64,000 nucleotides of DNA from Ifrita kowaldi (lineage: Eukaryota > Chordata > Aves > Passeriformes > Cinclosomatidae): contig VZRS01005498.1 of assembly GCA_013398055.1 (NCBI GenBank), positions 124,001 through 188,000 on the forward strand, given 5' to 3'. The notes under the pieces were generated by a model that ran no database searches, had not been told where the DNA came from, and saw only the letters and a list, made by a program, of their open reading frames with translations. The translations under genes were made by a program, and so were the position numbers. Shown piece by piece: positions 13,501 to 28,500 of the stretch; the stretch's first letter is position 1, and every line of letters begins with the position of its first letter.

Positions 13501-16500
13501 TAGCTCACAGATCTTCTGTCTAAACCTGGGAGAAGTGTGGATAGCTGACATTTCTTCTGGTGTATTTTTATCCAAAGAACTTGAAGTGCTTTCTTAATAC
13601 TGTCAGGATTATTGTGCTTGTCTGGTCTGATATGATGAAGATAAGCTAGAGAATTTCTTTCACTAATTTCTGCAGTGGAAGGAATGAGCCCTTCTATAAT
13701 TATCCAATGTGCAATCATGCCTATTAGACAGAATTTATTCTAGAGCAAAAACATCCATTTCTTATGTACGTAACCAGAGAGTTTCTGTTTCCTCCAGTGA
13801 GAGCCAGAGCAGCCCCTGTTGAGGGGGGCTAGCAGAGCTGTCTCCCAAGGTTCTTGAGAGAAATTTTGCAGTTTTCTCCCTCTTCTCAAGAGGTATTTAC
13901 ATCATGTGCCACTTGGATTACTTCTCCAGCACTTAGATCATGTGATGGCTGATGCCAACAGAGCAGCTGCACATGGGCAGTAGGAAAATGTGTGTCAGGC
14001 AAAAGAGACAGCCCAAGAAACAAAATGAACATTCGAAGTCTCTGGCTTGTTTAATATTCCACAGTCCTGGAGAAAACAGTGACATCTTTAATGTGCAGTA
14101 AACTCCAATGGCATTTTTAATATGCCATGTCCCAAGAAGGGTAGAGCTTGTGTAATTTTCGTTTTCTTCCTTCCCTCCTCCCCTGCTTTCCAGTGGTATT
14201 TATTTATGTCACTCCCGGCTTTGGCCAATGCTCTACAGCGAGAAAACATCATTTTTCCACTTACAATTTGTGCAAAAAAATTCTCTCTCCCTTCCCCATG
14301 AAAGGAAATGGGATAAGAAGACGACCATGTTGTTTGGTAGTTCCTTTCTGGATTGCTTATTGGCACAGTATGGTGGTAAATTGCAACATCTACCCAACCT
14401 GACTTCTTGCTCCTTGCAAGAGGATTTAGATTCCCCTCTTTTCAGCTTTTATGTGAGAAGGATTAGGGATTGTTCCTCTCCTTGTTGGTTACTACCTAAA
14501 AAAATACTTCATCCTGCTTTACAGCTGTCCTGCTGTTAACAGTGGAGTGATGGCCTGGGAATCTGAAACCCGCAGTGTGAGCAAGGACTGGTGGGAGCAA
14601 AGGCCCCAGTGTGGAAAGAACAAGGAGTTAACACTCCTCTGGAGCACCTGGGCCAAGACCACTTTTGTCATGGATTCGTGCTAACAAATTGACCTGCAGG
14701 AAAGGAGTTGGGAAACTGTGGATAGAAAGGATAACTTTACACTTGGAAGTGCTGGGTTTGTTTTTTCTTGAACCACTTGACAAAGCTTGGGCAGGTAGCT
14801 GATGTGTCAAAGCAATGACTTTTCCCCCCAAATCCCATTTTCTTGAAAAGGCAAGTCCTTATTCTGTAGGGCACTTTGCATGTCTCTTTCTCCAGGGGCC
14901 TTCATGTGCCTCTTAAACACAAGTATTACAAGAGCAAAAAATACTGTCTTTGTTAACACCACATTCCCCTTTAATCAACTGTTCTCTGCTTTCTTTTAAA
15001 TTAAGTACTTCAAAGCTACTCTCTGAGAGAGAGAGAGCTCTCCTGACAGTGTGTTCTCTGCTCTGCAGCTCTCAGCTCCATGGGATGCAGCCTTGATCTT
15101 TGCATGAGCCAGGATTGTGCTTTGCAGGTTGTCTGTGGGACCTCACACTGTCTGTCACCCGGTGTTCCCGAAAGGTGGGGGCTGGGGTCTGAAAATGCAG
15201 CTCTTACTGAAGTAAAATGTGGCAACTTGGGGTAACTTTTGGAAATTTTTGCAAAATTTGGATGAAAACCAAACAGATAGCCTCCTGTATAGTCAGAATG
15301 TACCTGCACTTCTTGTTTGATAATATCTCATAATGAGTTGTTTAATTATCAAACACTGAAAATCTGAATCACTTCATGTGACTGAAAAATCCATTGACTG
15401 TAAAATAGGCACCTCTGAGGGCACATCATCCTTCATGGTGTCCATCTCTGTTAGCTGTGGGAGTGTGTCCAGTGTCAGTGATGGATCCATGCTGGCAGGG
15501 TAAAACAGCACAAACCAGGAGAGGATGTTGCACACTTCAGCTGAAGGGGGTGTGACAGAGAAGAGTTGACCAATGAAGATGTTGCCCACTCAGTTTTCTG
15601 TCAAGTATGAGAAGGAGGGACCAGAAAAGGAACACAGATGATGACGCAAAATGTTGGGCAAGTCTGCTCCATGAGCTATGCTCATTGACACTGCAGCAAG
15701 GTAAACCATGGCTCTGGGAATCAAAGTCAGGGAAAACAATTCCAGAAACAGGGCTGTAACCTTTGGTTCATCATAAAAAATCTCCTACCAGGAATCATCA
15801 GTAGCACAAAGGAATTGCTGCCTGTGCTGTCCATAACTCACCTTCAGTAGTCACTGGAGCATGTCCCAAAAGTAAGTGCGTCACTGGTGCCCCACTGATG
15901 AGGAACTGCAGCACTGCTTTTTCCAGACAGGTGAGGACATACTGGGATTCCTCTATGAGAGTTTTACAAGCTTGGCTGTTTTTATGCTGCCCTGTAGAAA
16001 GCAACAGATAAAACCTGAAGTGTGACTTATTTCTTGTAAAAGAAGATTTGGGTTTGGGCTCAGCTCATTTTCATGGGGCAAAACTGCCATTTGAGTGGTG
16101 TGAGGGTTAAGCAGCTACAGGCTTTGAGTTGTAAGCACAGTTAAAAGATTTTGCAAAGGACAATAACTGATAATTGGGCTGATGTGATGTGGAAAATATG
16201 CATTTCCTCCTCAGTCGAAGTGCCCCCCCTGTCCCTGCCAGTGTTATCACTTGTTTGCATTCCATGAGATATCACAAAGGTCACTTGCAGCAAATGTGTC
16301 AGCATTCAAATTAGGGGAGCCGCTGTGATTGGACTCTGCCCTTCACCCCTGGCAAAAGCAAAGTTTGGTTCTCACTTCTGCATCAGGCTGCTGCTCGCCA
16401 GGTGGGGGGAGCCTGGCTCAGGAGGAGTGGATGGACCTGGAGGCTGAGGGCACAGGGTGCAATGGCAGTGCTGCTGGGCTGGCAAAGCAATCACCCACCC

Positions 16501-19500
16501 TGGGAAGTGTTCACTTGTTGAGCAATGTTCTTGCTTTGTCAAGCTCCTGTGCAGAGTGAGGGATTCTCACCTGCCTCTGGACCGAGTTGTTGCCTCACTG
16601 CTGGTAGTACATGTGAATAGATGTCAAGTCTGGGTAATAGATGCTTCAGCCCATAACACACAGGGCAGATCTGCTGTTTGTGCTGTAGGGAGCTCCATAC
16701 CCACTGCCAGAGACTGACTGTAGCAATATTTGTTGCAGTGTGTATGATGATTGTTGTGAAATGTTTGGAACTGGCTGCTGAATTTGAAACAGCCCAAATG
16801 GACCTGGCTCACCATGATCCTCATGTGAATTGTACATGTTCCCATCCATCACCACATTTACACTGGAGAATTCCTTATTTGATTCAAACACTAGGAGTAG
16901 AGCCTTCCATTGGCAGGTCTCCTGTGACACATCAAAAATAACCTAAAATATGCACATACAGATTTGTCTGTGTTTCCTGAAAAGAAGGAGATCAGGGGTT
17001 GATCAGAGATACAATATTAGCTGCATGCTTTAGACCAACTACTAAAGACCTCAGGTCGTGGCTCTTAGTTCACCTCTTAAGTGTTTGCTGTATAAAATAA
17101 ATCACAATGCAAAATATTACTCTGGCTTTCACAGCCTAAACTCATGCAATTTTCCATGTAATATGAACCCACTATTTTGATTTTAAACATCTCATTGATT
17201 ATGAGAAATCATAATCAGATTTATTAACAGGAAATTCAGCAACTTCAGAACTCTCTTTTAACTCACACATGCAACCACTCCATCCTAAAATTCCTCCGGA
17301 CACCCAGATTTTCACAGATTCACCTGAAGGTCAGGTGAGAAGTGCTTGGCAGCAGCAGGGGAGTCCTCCTCCCTGTGTACCCCTGCACAGAGTTGGAGCC
17401 TTTACAGAAGGATTCTGCCACAGGGAATTCCCACTCCAGGATGTTAAAATCTAATTATTTGACTTTAAAAATAAATTATGTTCTTAAAATTAAAAAATGT
17501 GTTAATAACATACTAAAATGAAACCACAATATTTATTAGCTTCAAAAATTACAGTCTCTGGTTCCAACCACCTTAGAAAGTCTTGAAGGAATCTCTGTAG
17601 TTTTCCGAACCCCTGAAGGCCTTCTAGAAAAGTAAAAAATTATTCAAATTTCCAAAGCTTCAACATGCCTTGCTGATGAGAGGCTGCCTTTGCAGCAGCC
17701 TCTCCCACAGCAATCAGGGAACTTATGGTTCAGAAGGTGCTGTCATGTCTTGAGGGCTGGGTTGATTAAAACAGAAGTGGGAAAATAAAGGTCTTTGAGG
17801 CTTCATTTTGGCAAAGTATTTCAGCACAATGAAAGTAAACTGAGGCAGAAACTTGTGCTGAAATACTTTGTTGAATCAAAGCCTAAACCAGTAATTTGCC
17901 TGTCCCCTCATGCTTTAATTGGTGAGGAGAGGCACAAACCGATTGTAACTCCTGCTGCTCTGTAATCATTTGAAATAATTATTTTATTAGTGCCCAGATA
18001 ATTTACTGGATTAGAATTAATTTGGGTCAAACAACAATATGTTAAGCCCAAATTCTGGTGTTTGTTTTGGTCATAATCTTCTGCTTCTCACATACAGGTA
18101 AATGTATTTGTTGTGGAGGAAACTTTGCAGTTTGAGGATTATTCCTGATAAAACTGGTTTTGCATCTATCTGCTTAGCAGCCGTGGCTGAAGTGTAGAGC
18201 ACTGGTTATATTTGATTTCCATCCATGCCATAAGTGGGCTTTGAGCTTGTGTCACCTTCAGCTGTGCTGGTGTGTGCCCTTCCCTCCTGCAGCTGCAGCC
18301 CCACTGAGCATCTCTGGTACTGACAGAGGAGGGGCAATTGGCATCAGATGGCCTCACATCCTTCCATCTGCCTATAGCAAGGAACAAGTTTCATCTAATT
18401 TGGCTCTGTGTGTGTGACAGAGCTTTAACCCTGTTCATATTAAATGCTTTTCCCTGGTCCTTGCATTGTTTGGCCCAGCCAGTCACTGTCTTGTCCCTTA
18501 ATTTCACATCCTGGCTCTTTGCCCTCAGTTTCCTTTTCACCTGCTCATGAGGCTCATTTTGTCTCCCTCTCCTCCCAGTTCTGCCTCACAGATCTTAATT
18601 TTACCTCCTTGCATTTAATTCAGCCTCTCCCCTGCCTTCCTTTCCTTTTCTTCTCTTCCCTTCCCTCAGGTTCCCTGCAGGAAGAAGGTGATCTCTTTTT
18701 CCCAGAGGAGCCTTCATTTCTCAGTATAGGCCAGGGCTACAAAGGGAGGTCCTGCTTAGTGCTAACAATTTACTCTGAAGAAATTAGCAGCTAAATAAGT
18801 CTCTTTTTAGTATGCACAAAAATGTTATTTTAAGATGGCTTCTAACATAGCCAAATCAGAGTGAGTTTAGACATCACTGGTAGGAGCCCTTGGCACACAG
18901 GACACTCCCTCCTGCCAGCCTTCAAGTCCTTGCCAAAAGATGCCACCCTTTCACAAAAAAGTGCAGCAAAGATGTTTAATATAACAAAATAACATATAAT
19001 TTCATTTGGTTGTGGAAACAAACTGATCTGATGTCATGCAAGGGGGAATTGGATCAGTTGATCTCCTGAGGTTCCTTCCTACCTGAATTACTTTGATTCT
19101 ATATAACTTTAAATTGGAAAACAAAATGGTTATCCAGAGGCAGACACACAAGCTCAAAAACATCATTGAAAACAAGTTAAATTTTGAATCCAGATCATGT
19201 GAAAATAGTGCCTTACAAATGCAAGCAATCCTGCTAATAGGGAGGTATCCCAGAGCCATCAGGAATTGCAGGCCGTATGGAGTAATTCTTCTTGTTCATA
19301 AAGCTGTAAAAACATGCAATTTCTTTGATTTGAGTCAAAAGACAGGAATTGAAGATTTTTTCTTCCCTTTTAAGCATCCTGGAAGTGGTAAACAGAGAAA
19401 CAGCAATAATTTTGTATAGGAAGAAACACTGTCATGTCTGTTAGTTTTATACTGGCTGGAAAACTGGAGACATCCTGCACCACTATAGTAAATGAACTCT

Positions 19501-22500
19501 TGAATTCTTGTTTTATTCCTCTCTGCCCTTTTTGGTGAGTAGTTGGTGGTATCTTGGTTAACAAAAAATGTATTCTCAGGAATGAAGGACAGACCATTGA
19601 TGTGGGGGCTCAGGGGGTCTCAGGAGAAGAGCACTTGGGGATCAGGGGAGTCCTGGAGCTGAGCACTCACACTGCAGAGCAGGGAGAAAGCAGCAAAAGG
19701 CCCCATTGTCAGTCAGCTCTTCCGACAGGCCAGGGATCCTCAAGGGCTCGCTTCAAAAGCTACAGCAATGCTGCAGGAACTCCTTACAGACAGCTGGAGT
19801 TTGGAGACTGTCACTTCTGATACTTAGAAGTTTTCATTTATATCTTGTCCCTGATGCTATGACTTAGTCTTGTCAACCTGATTAATAATGCTGCTCTTAT
19901 TTATTCTTATGCACCCAGAGAAACCTTTATTTTTTCAGAGCCTTAGAGTTCACTGTATCTGGCACAGCACAGTTCTGCTCCGAATCACTGCCAGCACAGC
20001 AACAGCAGTGCTGCCTGCACTCCATCTCCACCCAAAGTGCACCAGTCTGCCACGGATTTTTACTTCCATTTCTCTTTACTTTGCTGCTTTTCAAGTTTTC
20101 TACTTTGTCCTTTCCATCTCTGCTGCCTGTATGTGTTGGAGTGGAGATGGGCTGAGTCCTTGGCCTGTAGCCTTTCCGCAGAGTCCTTTACTCTGCAAAC
20201 CTCTCAGATTATTTTATCTTGCAGAGTTGTCACAGACCTCTGTCTCTGTCAGAGACTGGAGTTAATCCAGGATCAGGAGAGGCATGGGAGGGTGTAAGAG
20301 GGAAGTGTCAGGGATCTGTCTTTGCTACACAGTTCATCACTGGCCCAAGGGTAGGAGCTGTCCCAGAAAAGCAGGCCCATGGCCTGTGGTGAGGGTGTGT
20401 AATAACCGTGTGAGTCAAGGGGTTACACCTGAGGAGGACAGAGCCTCCAGACTCCAGCCTCAAGTGGGAGGAAGCTCTCCTGAGCAGACAAGGGATGTGT
20501 GTTAGGGAGGTAACTCGGTCTCAAAGTGCTTGTGGCTGGAGCATGAATGTGTCAACAGGGCAGATAAAAGACTTCAGCAAACATGGACAGAGCAACATCA
20601 TTTAATCAGCAGTGAGAAATGAGGAACATAAAAATGTTCTGGAAAAGTAAACAGTGGAAACACTTTTTGTGAATTTACATTTTTGGCTATGTTTCTCAAT
20701 GTGAGGAAGCAGGGAGCCCAGATTTGGAGAGTTGGTCCCAGTCCAGGGCACGGTCCAGAGCACTGGCACAGCACAGAGCTGGCACCAGCCCAGGGTGGCA
20801 GAGCTGCTGTGTGGCTTGGCCCTGCATGTAAGGGGTGGCCTCCCTCCTCTCCTGGCTGAGGAAGTCTGTCTTGTCCCTCAGGAGAAGTGGAGGAAGGGAA
20901 GGGATATTCTTGGCTTCTCCTTCAATGGCAATGCCAAAATGACTGTGGAGGTGCATGTGAATAGTAAGGTGGGATCAGGAAACCACATCACAAGTGGTTC
21001 TCTGTGCTAGAGGCTTAATCCTGGATTTGGGAGATGCTCAGTGTGTGAGGCTCCCTTAGGTCTGTGAGAAATTCTAGGTGTGGAGGGGGAGTGGGAAGGA
21101 GTATGACTGTTGGCTATTGTTATAAAGAAAAGAGTTACCAAGGATATTGAGGAGTATTTCCATTGGGAGTAGAAGGTGTAACTGAATATGACTTCAGCAG
21201 TTTGAGAGAGGCAGCGTGCAACAAACCACAGTCCTTGACACAAACACAGCCAGCACCAACATCCCAGCCAGGGCAGTGTCCATTCCCTGTCCAACAGTGT
21301 GTCCTTCTCAGTGTGCTAATTGTGCTGTGATAAGATACACATACAGCCTAAGCTTGGGGTTATTTGTTGGTTGGCCAAACTAGACATTGCTACCAGACAT
21401 CCTCCCTATCTAAAGGACAGAAAAGGTTCTTGTTAAGTCACAGCAATTTGCTTTTTTACATAGACTTACACCGTGTTCATAAGCAGTCTCCAAAATTCAG
21501 CAGAGTCACAGCTATGTCTGAAATTCCAGTGCCTCAGCTCTTAGTCTGAGCTTGTGTCTCCCCAGCCAGCAACTCAACAAGGAGAAGGTTCTGTGTGCTA
21601 TCATGAGAAAATGATTTGGGAAACAACATAGCCCAGAGGAACATAAATCAACTTTGAGTGGGAAAGAAGCAATGCCATATTTTGCCTGTAACATGATAAA
21701 GGATCTCTTCAAGAGAAATTTGTCATTAAGAAATGTCTCAATATACTTGTATAATCTTGTATTACTACCTTCACGGGGAAAAGATCAAACACTGAAGGTT
21801 TTTTTAATCTGGTGAATAAAAGGCATAGGGAGAACCAAATCCTTGGCTAATTCCAAATAATTTTTTTACAAGATGACAACCATGGAAATAAAGAGGTGTT
21901 TTCCAGTAGAACAACAGCTAGAACATTTTGCAGCATTCCTGTAAAACTGCACAGACCAAATGGAAAAGCCCACTCTCCAAACCAGCTCTCTGGAACTGCC
22001 CTAGAGTATTAAAAGTGAAAATATTTTGAAAATCTTTGACTATTCTGTTGCTTTACTTTGTGTGCTTCACACACCTTAAAGAAAATAAACCATCTGACCT
22101 TACTGCTTAATTCTCATAAACAAGAACAGTTGGATAATGTGTGGGTTGCACATTTTGAAAGGAGAAACTGGAGCAGACTTGGTTTCCCAGGGCAGGCCTT
22201 TCTTTTTTACTTTATTAAACATGTTCCTCATCAATAATATCCCTTTAAAAGGATCTGAACCACATTTTAGAGATTTAGGCTGGGGGTTCCCTTACACCCA
22301 TCATCTCTGAATTTTACCTTACAAAGTGTGAAATTTCACTGAAGTGAAAGGTGTGTATCCATTCTAAATACAAATCTTTCCAGCTAGGGCAGAGACACAG
22401 GCACTTTGTCCTCTGTGGGAGCAGTGTCCAGGGTGGATGGCAGCAGGAGGTTCTGGGGGCTGAAAGCTTGCAGGGAATGTTTGATGGGGATGAGATGTCC

Positions 22501-25500
22501 CACAGGGAAAGATTTTTCTGAGGCTGAATTTGAAAAGCTGTGTGCAGAGTCCTAAAATTCACAGGCTGAAGTGCTGACAGGGTGGTGGTGTGACTGTCGT
22601 GGGGTGCTGGCAGGGCAGAGCTGGGTGCTGCTGCAGGACAGCCCCACCATGGCTGCTCCCTGTGCTCTGCCCTGCCCCAGCCAGCTCCCAGGAAAGCTCA
22701 GGAAGAGATTCCAGTGTCCTGGGCCAGAGCTTGAAGCCTCTCCTAGCGTGGGAATACCATGCACAAGAGGATGCAGGGGCTGATTTACGTCACAGCACTG
22801 CGTGTAAAACAACATGTTACAAAAGGGCATTTTATAGAAAGGAAAAAAATACTCACTGAAGAGCAGAAGAATGTTTGCCTTCCTGCTTTTAGCTTAACAT
22901 GGCTCTTTTTTTAGTTGCTCAGCTAAGATGACTGAATTTGTAGTAGGTGCAAATGCCAGGGAGTCATTAAAGTGATCTCGAGAAAGTGCTGGCAGTCTGT
23001 ACCATCCACAGCTCTTCCAAAACACACCACTGTGCTTGCTGTGGGAGATGCTTGAGACCAAAATATGAGGCAATGGCAGCACCATTGCCTGTTATATATA
23101 AAAATATAAATTGGAGAAATGCATCATTTTACAAGAACCTTGTGTCAGGCAACATATGTTATAAACCCATGCTGGGATTGTCAGATCTTAAAGGAAGTGT
23201 CAATTCAAACCAAACTGCAGATTATTTGCAGTAAAAGACAAGTATTTGCTCTTCCCCAACTTTTTCTCTCTTTGTCCTCTAATTCTCACATTTCTCATTC
23301 AGCAAACTTTGAAGGTTAATCACTGACAGGAACAAACAGCTGAAACCTTTCCTCTGGCCTTGGAATAATCCACAACTAAAGTAAAAGTGCTCATGAAGGT
23401 TATTCTGGTGGAGGTCTGATGCCACCTAAAGTCTCCACCAAGTCTTGCACTAGAAGAAATTAGCATCTCTCCGCAGGATTTTAAAGCAGTAACAGCTCTG
23501 CAGTTATTATTTATAGTTCTTTGTGGCTACATTATGCACAGCAGAAGTTTGCAGTGTGAGAGAATTAGTTCAGTCAGATTGGATCAAAATTTCTGTCACC
23601 TCAGCCAGCGAGAGGCAGATGTTGTACCTGTGATATGGAGACCCTTTCTTTATTCCCCTGATGCTAAAACTCGCTTGGTAATGATGTTCTTTAATTTTTA
23701 ACATTTGGAAATCATGTGACTGCAAAAGGGAATCAGATTCAGTAGATGGAAGGACAACATATGCACGACATTTTCCATGATAATATCAAGCCTTAAAGTT
23801 TAGGTGATACCAACTTGTATTTTAGAGTACTCTGCTGAGCAGGGTCAATACCTTTATCACTGAAGTTGGTTAATAAGCCCTTTAAAGAGTATTATAATAA
23901 AAATATGCTGTTGTCAAAAATACACAATCTTTGAAAATTGTGTTGCTTTTACCAGCTTTCCTTTGGAATAAGTATTGATTACTTTGGAATAAGTACTGAT
24001 TTTTTAAATATCTGATTTGGTAAGAGCTTTTCTTGAGGATTTTAATTTCAATTTTATTTTACTTTTCATTTTCCTTTGTTCCTGCATTAGGGCTTGACTC
24101 AAGAACATTACTGTTAATGCATTTTTACTACTGATGTGGTCGTAACAGGCAAGATCTGAAGTTGCTTTTGGATTTTAAGCATTATTCAAAGCGGCTGCTT
24201 TTGAGTGCTTTTGGGAACATTGAATCTTGATGTCTAGATCAAATCATCTCCTGACTGCTACAAAGCAAATGGATTTGAGGATTTTACCTTTAGTTTGAAG
24301 TGTCCTGTGAACTACCACACTGCACAGTGCAGAGAGGGTATGGACTGGAAGAGGACCAAGGCTGTCTGAAGTCAGAAGTGACAGAGATGGGCACTCGTAT
24401 TTCAACAGGCTGAGTTTCTCAGCAGGTGGAAGGTGTTCTGAACCAAGAAAAGCCTTTGCTAACCTGGTTGTTCCTCTCTCCCCAGCACCCTGTCGAGCTG
24501 CTCCCACGCCGTAGTGGCCCTGCTGTACCCGTTCTCCTGGCAGCACACCTTCATTCCTGTCCTGCCCTCATCCATGATTGACATCGTGTGCTGCCCTACC
24601 CCCTTCCTGGTGGGACTGCTCTCCAGCTCTCTGCCCAAACTCAAGGACCTGCCTGTAGAAGAGGTAGGAGCTGCCACCACAATTATTTGCCTGGAGTAGA
24701 GCTGGCCTCTCCCAGGAGAGGGCTGCCATTGGCACATAAATCCTCACATGTTTAATTTTTAATCTGCCTTTTTGTTTCTTCTCTGCCTCCTTCTCATGGG
24801 CAGCTGCCTCTCGGCTAAACTGCAGCAGTAGCTTTACTCTTCTCTTTTATTCTGACCCTCTTCCATATTTGGCACCGTGACAGAGACAGGTGAATATTTA
24901 CCTGGTCACAAGTAAGTAGGGTGTAAATATGCTGATTTGTTCTGGAACAAGAGGAAGCCATCTGCTATGACACCTCTTAATCCTAATGGAAGCTGTGCAT
25001 GAAGCTATAGCCCACCCAGGAAACAAAACCTTTAACAATTTTAACTTCTAAGACTTTGTTGATACTATATTGGAAATCAAATGAGAGTTGCACTTCATCA
25101 GCTCTTCCAGTAAAATACCACAAAAATACTCATGGGCACACTCTTCTCTCTTGCTTCTATTAGTTTCCTGTCATTTTTGTAAGGAATTTTCTTCTGCTTG
25201 CTTCCAAGGCCCTGTGTGCCTCTGGCCCATATAAATCTCTACTCCATTTTCCTTCCACTTTCCCAACACTGCTCTTCCACATCTTCCCAGCTCCATCTCT
25301 CAGCTTTGCTGCTTTGCTATCTTCAGAAGCCCTTCAGAAGCCCTGCTGCCTCCAGTGACACTGTTTTCTTTAAACCTCTCTGACACATTTGTCAACTGCA
25401 TGTTAACAAAAATTATTAGCAATAACTTGCGTAGATTTAAGAAAAAAAAACCCTTTTAGGTTTTTTTTTTTTCATATGAGTCTAGTATGAGATCTGTTGT

Positions 25501-28500
25501 ATCTTTGTTAAATTAGATTTTTAGCTCCAAAGAATACCTTCATGTTGTTTCATAAAGCACACCTCTTGTTTCACAGTAGGAATTTGATTCATGTTGAGGC
25601 TTGTTCAGGAGATGATCTTTTGCTATTAAATAGCAACGAACAAATGAATGTTTTCTGTATCTTCAGGTATATTTCACTGCAGTGTTTTCTTTTCTTTAGG
25701 CTTTGATGGTTAACCTGGGATCTGATCGATTCATCAGACAGGTAAAGTACAGCTCAGAATGCTGCCATGCAGTCTAGCAAGCTGTTTACTCCTATAGTGT
25801 GATTGGGTTTCTTTGATCAGAGAGATTTGGCAGGAACTGTGTGTGCAAAGGGAAAGCGATTAGGGGAAAAAAAAATCTCATTTTCTGTTCCACTTGCAAA
25901 TAAGAACTTCTCAGGTATGCAGAAGGGATTGAGGCTGTGATTGTCAGAAGGAATCAAGAACTGTAATCACAGTGGAAAGAAAACATCCAAAGGTGATAAC
26001 ATCACCTTAGGAAGAAAACTCACACTGTTGGAGGTGAAAAGGACAAAAATTGCAAAGAAAATTCCTGAGTGAGAGCACAAAAGTGGAGAATAGTTTAATG
26101 TGGTAGGAAAAGCAGGAGCCTTGTAAGCAGGGAGATGAGGGATCACCATCTCCTGGCAGTCATGTGGCACTAAATAATTTCAAGGACATCCATCTGCAGG
26201 TTGGATGAAGAAACTTTAGTGTACAATTCCCTGGATGTGGCTGATGAGCAGAGGCTGCTGAGCTAAGGCTCCTGTGTCTACTTGGCCTCTGCTGAACAAG
26301 CATTAAATAAGATGGAGAGACCAACAGGGGCGGGACCCAGAAAACGAGATAAACTGCAAAACAGTAAAAATAACTGTCAAGGATGAAAGGAGCTGCCTAA
26401 AACCAACGACAGCAGCTGTGTGTACACCTAGCAAGGCTTCACATGATGTGTATTTAGTTCAACAGAACTATTTGGACTCTTTGTCATGTAAAGAGCTGAT
26501 TCCACATTCTGTGTTTTTTGGATTATCATTCCTGACTTTAATCTTAGTGACAAGAAATTTTGTTTTGGAGTATTTGTTAGTTGCACATAGCTTTTCATTA
26601 TTGTATCTACGTAGCCGTGACAGTAGCAGATACAAATATTTTTCATCTGAATTTTAAACCTTCTGAAAGTATTTGCTGTAGTTCCTGCAGAGATTAATGT
26701 GGCTTAAAGATTTTCTTTTCTCCTCTATCAGATGGATGATGAAGACACACTATTACCTAGAAAATTGCAAGCTGCTCTGGAGCAGGCTCTAGAGAGAAAG
26801 AATGAACTGATAAATCAGGATTCAGATAGTGATTCAGATGACGGTAAGTTCATTTGGAAACAGGGACTTGTGTAAACAAACATAGGTAGAATCGTGACTT
26901 TCCATGCAGGAGAAAGAAAAATGGGACTTGAGGTCTCAAATACCTTTGGTGACATCAAAGGTTGTCTCTGAGCACACAGGGAATGAGACTGACAGCATCA
27001 ACCCACAGTAATACCTCACCTGTGACTTATTTTAATTTCTTTGTAAATGACATGGACTCCCGCGGGTCCCTCTGAACCTTTGCTCAAACAGAGCTTTGCA
27101 GTTAACTTGGCCCTAACTCAATCCAGATAATTCTCCAGGCTTAGGGGTGTGTCTGAGTTTGGATTTGGTCTTGGCACTCATATTTTCAGGGGAGAGAAGC
27201 AGGTACCACCAGGAAAGAATTTTAGCACAAGATGGGCTGAGTTGCCTCTGAAGGTTCATATTTCTCTTCAGCAGGGATAAAAACAGCCCAGGGTGAATTG
27301 AGATGCCTGTGGTTAAAAGGTATGAAACAGGCCCCTATTCAGTGTTTGAAATTTATTTCTAGACATATGTATTACATATATAAAACTGTTCTAACATCTC
27401 AGAAATTATGAAAGCCCAAATTCTACAACAGACCCTTTCTGATCAGTTTTTGGTACAGGCTTATGCTCAGGGAAAAATATTTTAATGCTGAGTCATTCAG
27501 AAGTTTCTGAAGAGAACTTGCTCAAGAGAGAAAACAGGAGGTATAATTTTGATGAAACACCCATCAAATGTTTAATTTTCTGAGCTGTTTCCTGAGGATT
27601 TGTAATTCTCGTTGACTCTTGGTCACGGAACACCAATTCTGCAGCCTGGCACTCGTGGTTATGGCGCTGTCACCCTCTCCGTGTGCATCCAGGTGTGCAG
27701 GGAGCCGCTGCAATTCCCGTCAGTTGTTAGCACAGCATCAGGGAACCGGGAGATGCTCAACCTGGCCCTGCGGGGATAATGCTGACAGCTCTGGTAGCAG
27801 CTGATTTTGGTGTCTTATTGCCGCCTTATTTTGCAGAATGTAACACCCTGAATGGATTAGTGTCTGAGGTTTTTATCCGATTCTTTGTGGAGACAGTTGG
27901 CCATTATTCCCTGTTCCTAACCCAGAATGAAAAAGGAGAGCGTGCCTTCCAAAGGGAGGCTTTCCGTAAATCTGTGGCCTCCAAGAGTATCCGCCGCTTC
28001 TTGGAAGTTTTCATGGAATCCCAAATGTTTGCTGGCTTCATCCAGGACAGAGAGCTGAGGAAATGCAGGGCAAAAGGTAAGGGTGGGTGTCTCCCCTGCG
28101 GTGGGGGTTTCGCTGTTCCGCTCGGGTCCATCCCCGTGCGCTCGGCGGGCAAGCGGAAGCGCATCCCTGCAGTGCTGCCCGCTCCACCGGAAGGTGCCTG
28201 CGAGCGGCGGCTGCCGGAGGCACCGCCCGAGGCACCGCCCGCCCCGGGGCCGTGCGCTGGCACTGCGGGATGCGTGAGCAGCTGGACACGGCTCACCCCG
28301 GCGTCCTTGTCTCCCTCTGCCACAGGGCTCTTCGAGCAGAGGGTGGAACAGTATTTGGAAGAGCTCCCGGACACGGAACAAAGTGGAGTAAACAAGTTCC
28401 TGCGAGGCCTCGGTGAGGAAAACCTTTAGACGTACTTCTGAAATGAGTTTTCATGGTGGTGGTGGGGTTTAATTTTTTTTTTTTTAAATTTAAAAAAGCC

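Noticed and set aside
18256..18319. Minus-strand block with a strong acceptor and donor (GTGACA)
   Set aside because: Exons 24437-24288 and 17623-17572 of the antisense gene already join in phase. Adding this 64-nt block breaks the frame.
28077..28325. GC-rich short DENND2B intron as a CpG-island promoter
   Set aside because: Short GC-rich introns with a small internal repeat (GAGGCACCGCCC twice) are common near the 3' ends of bird genes. No start-site signal was seen.
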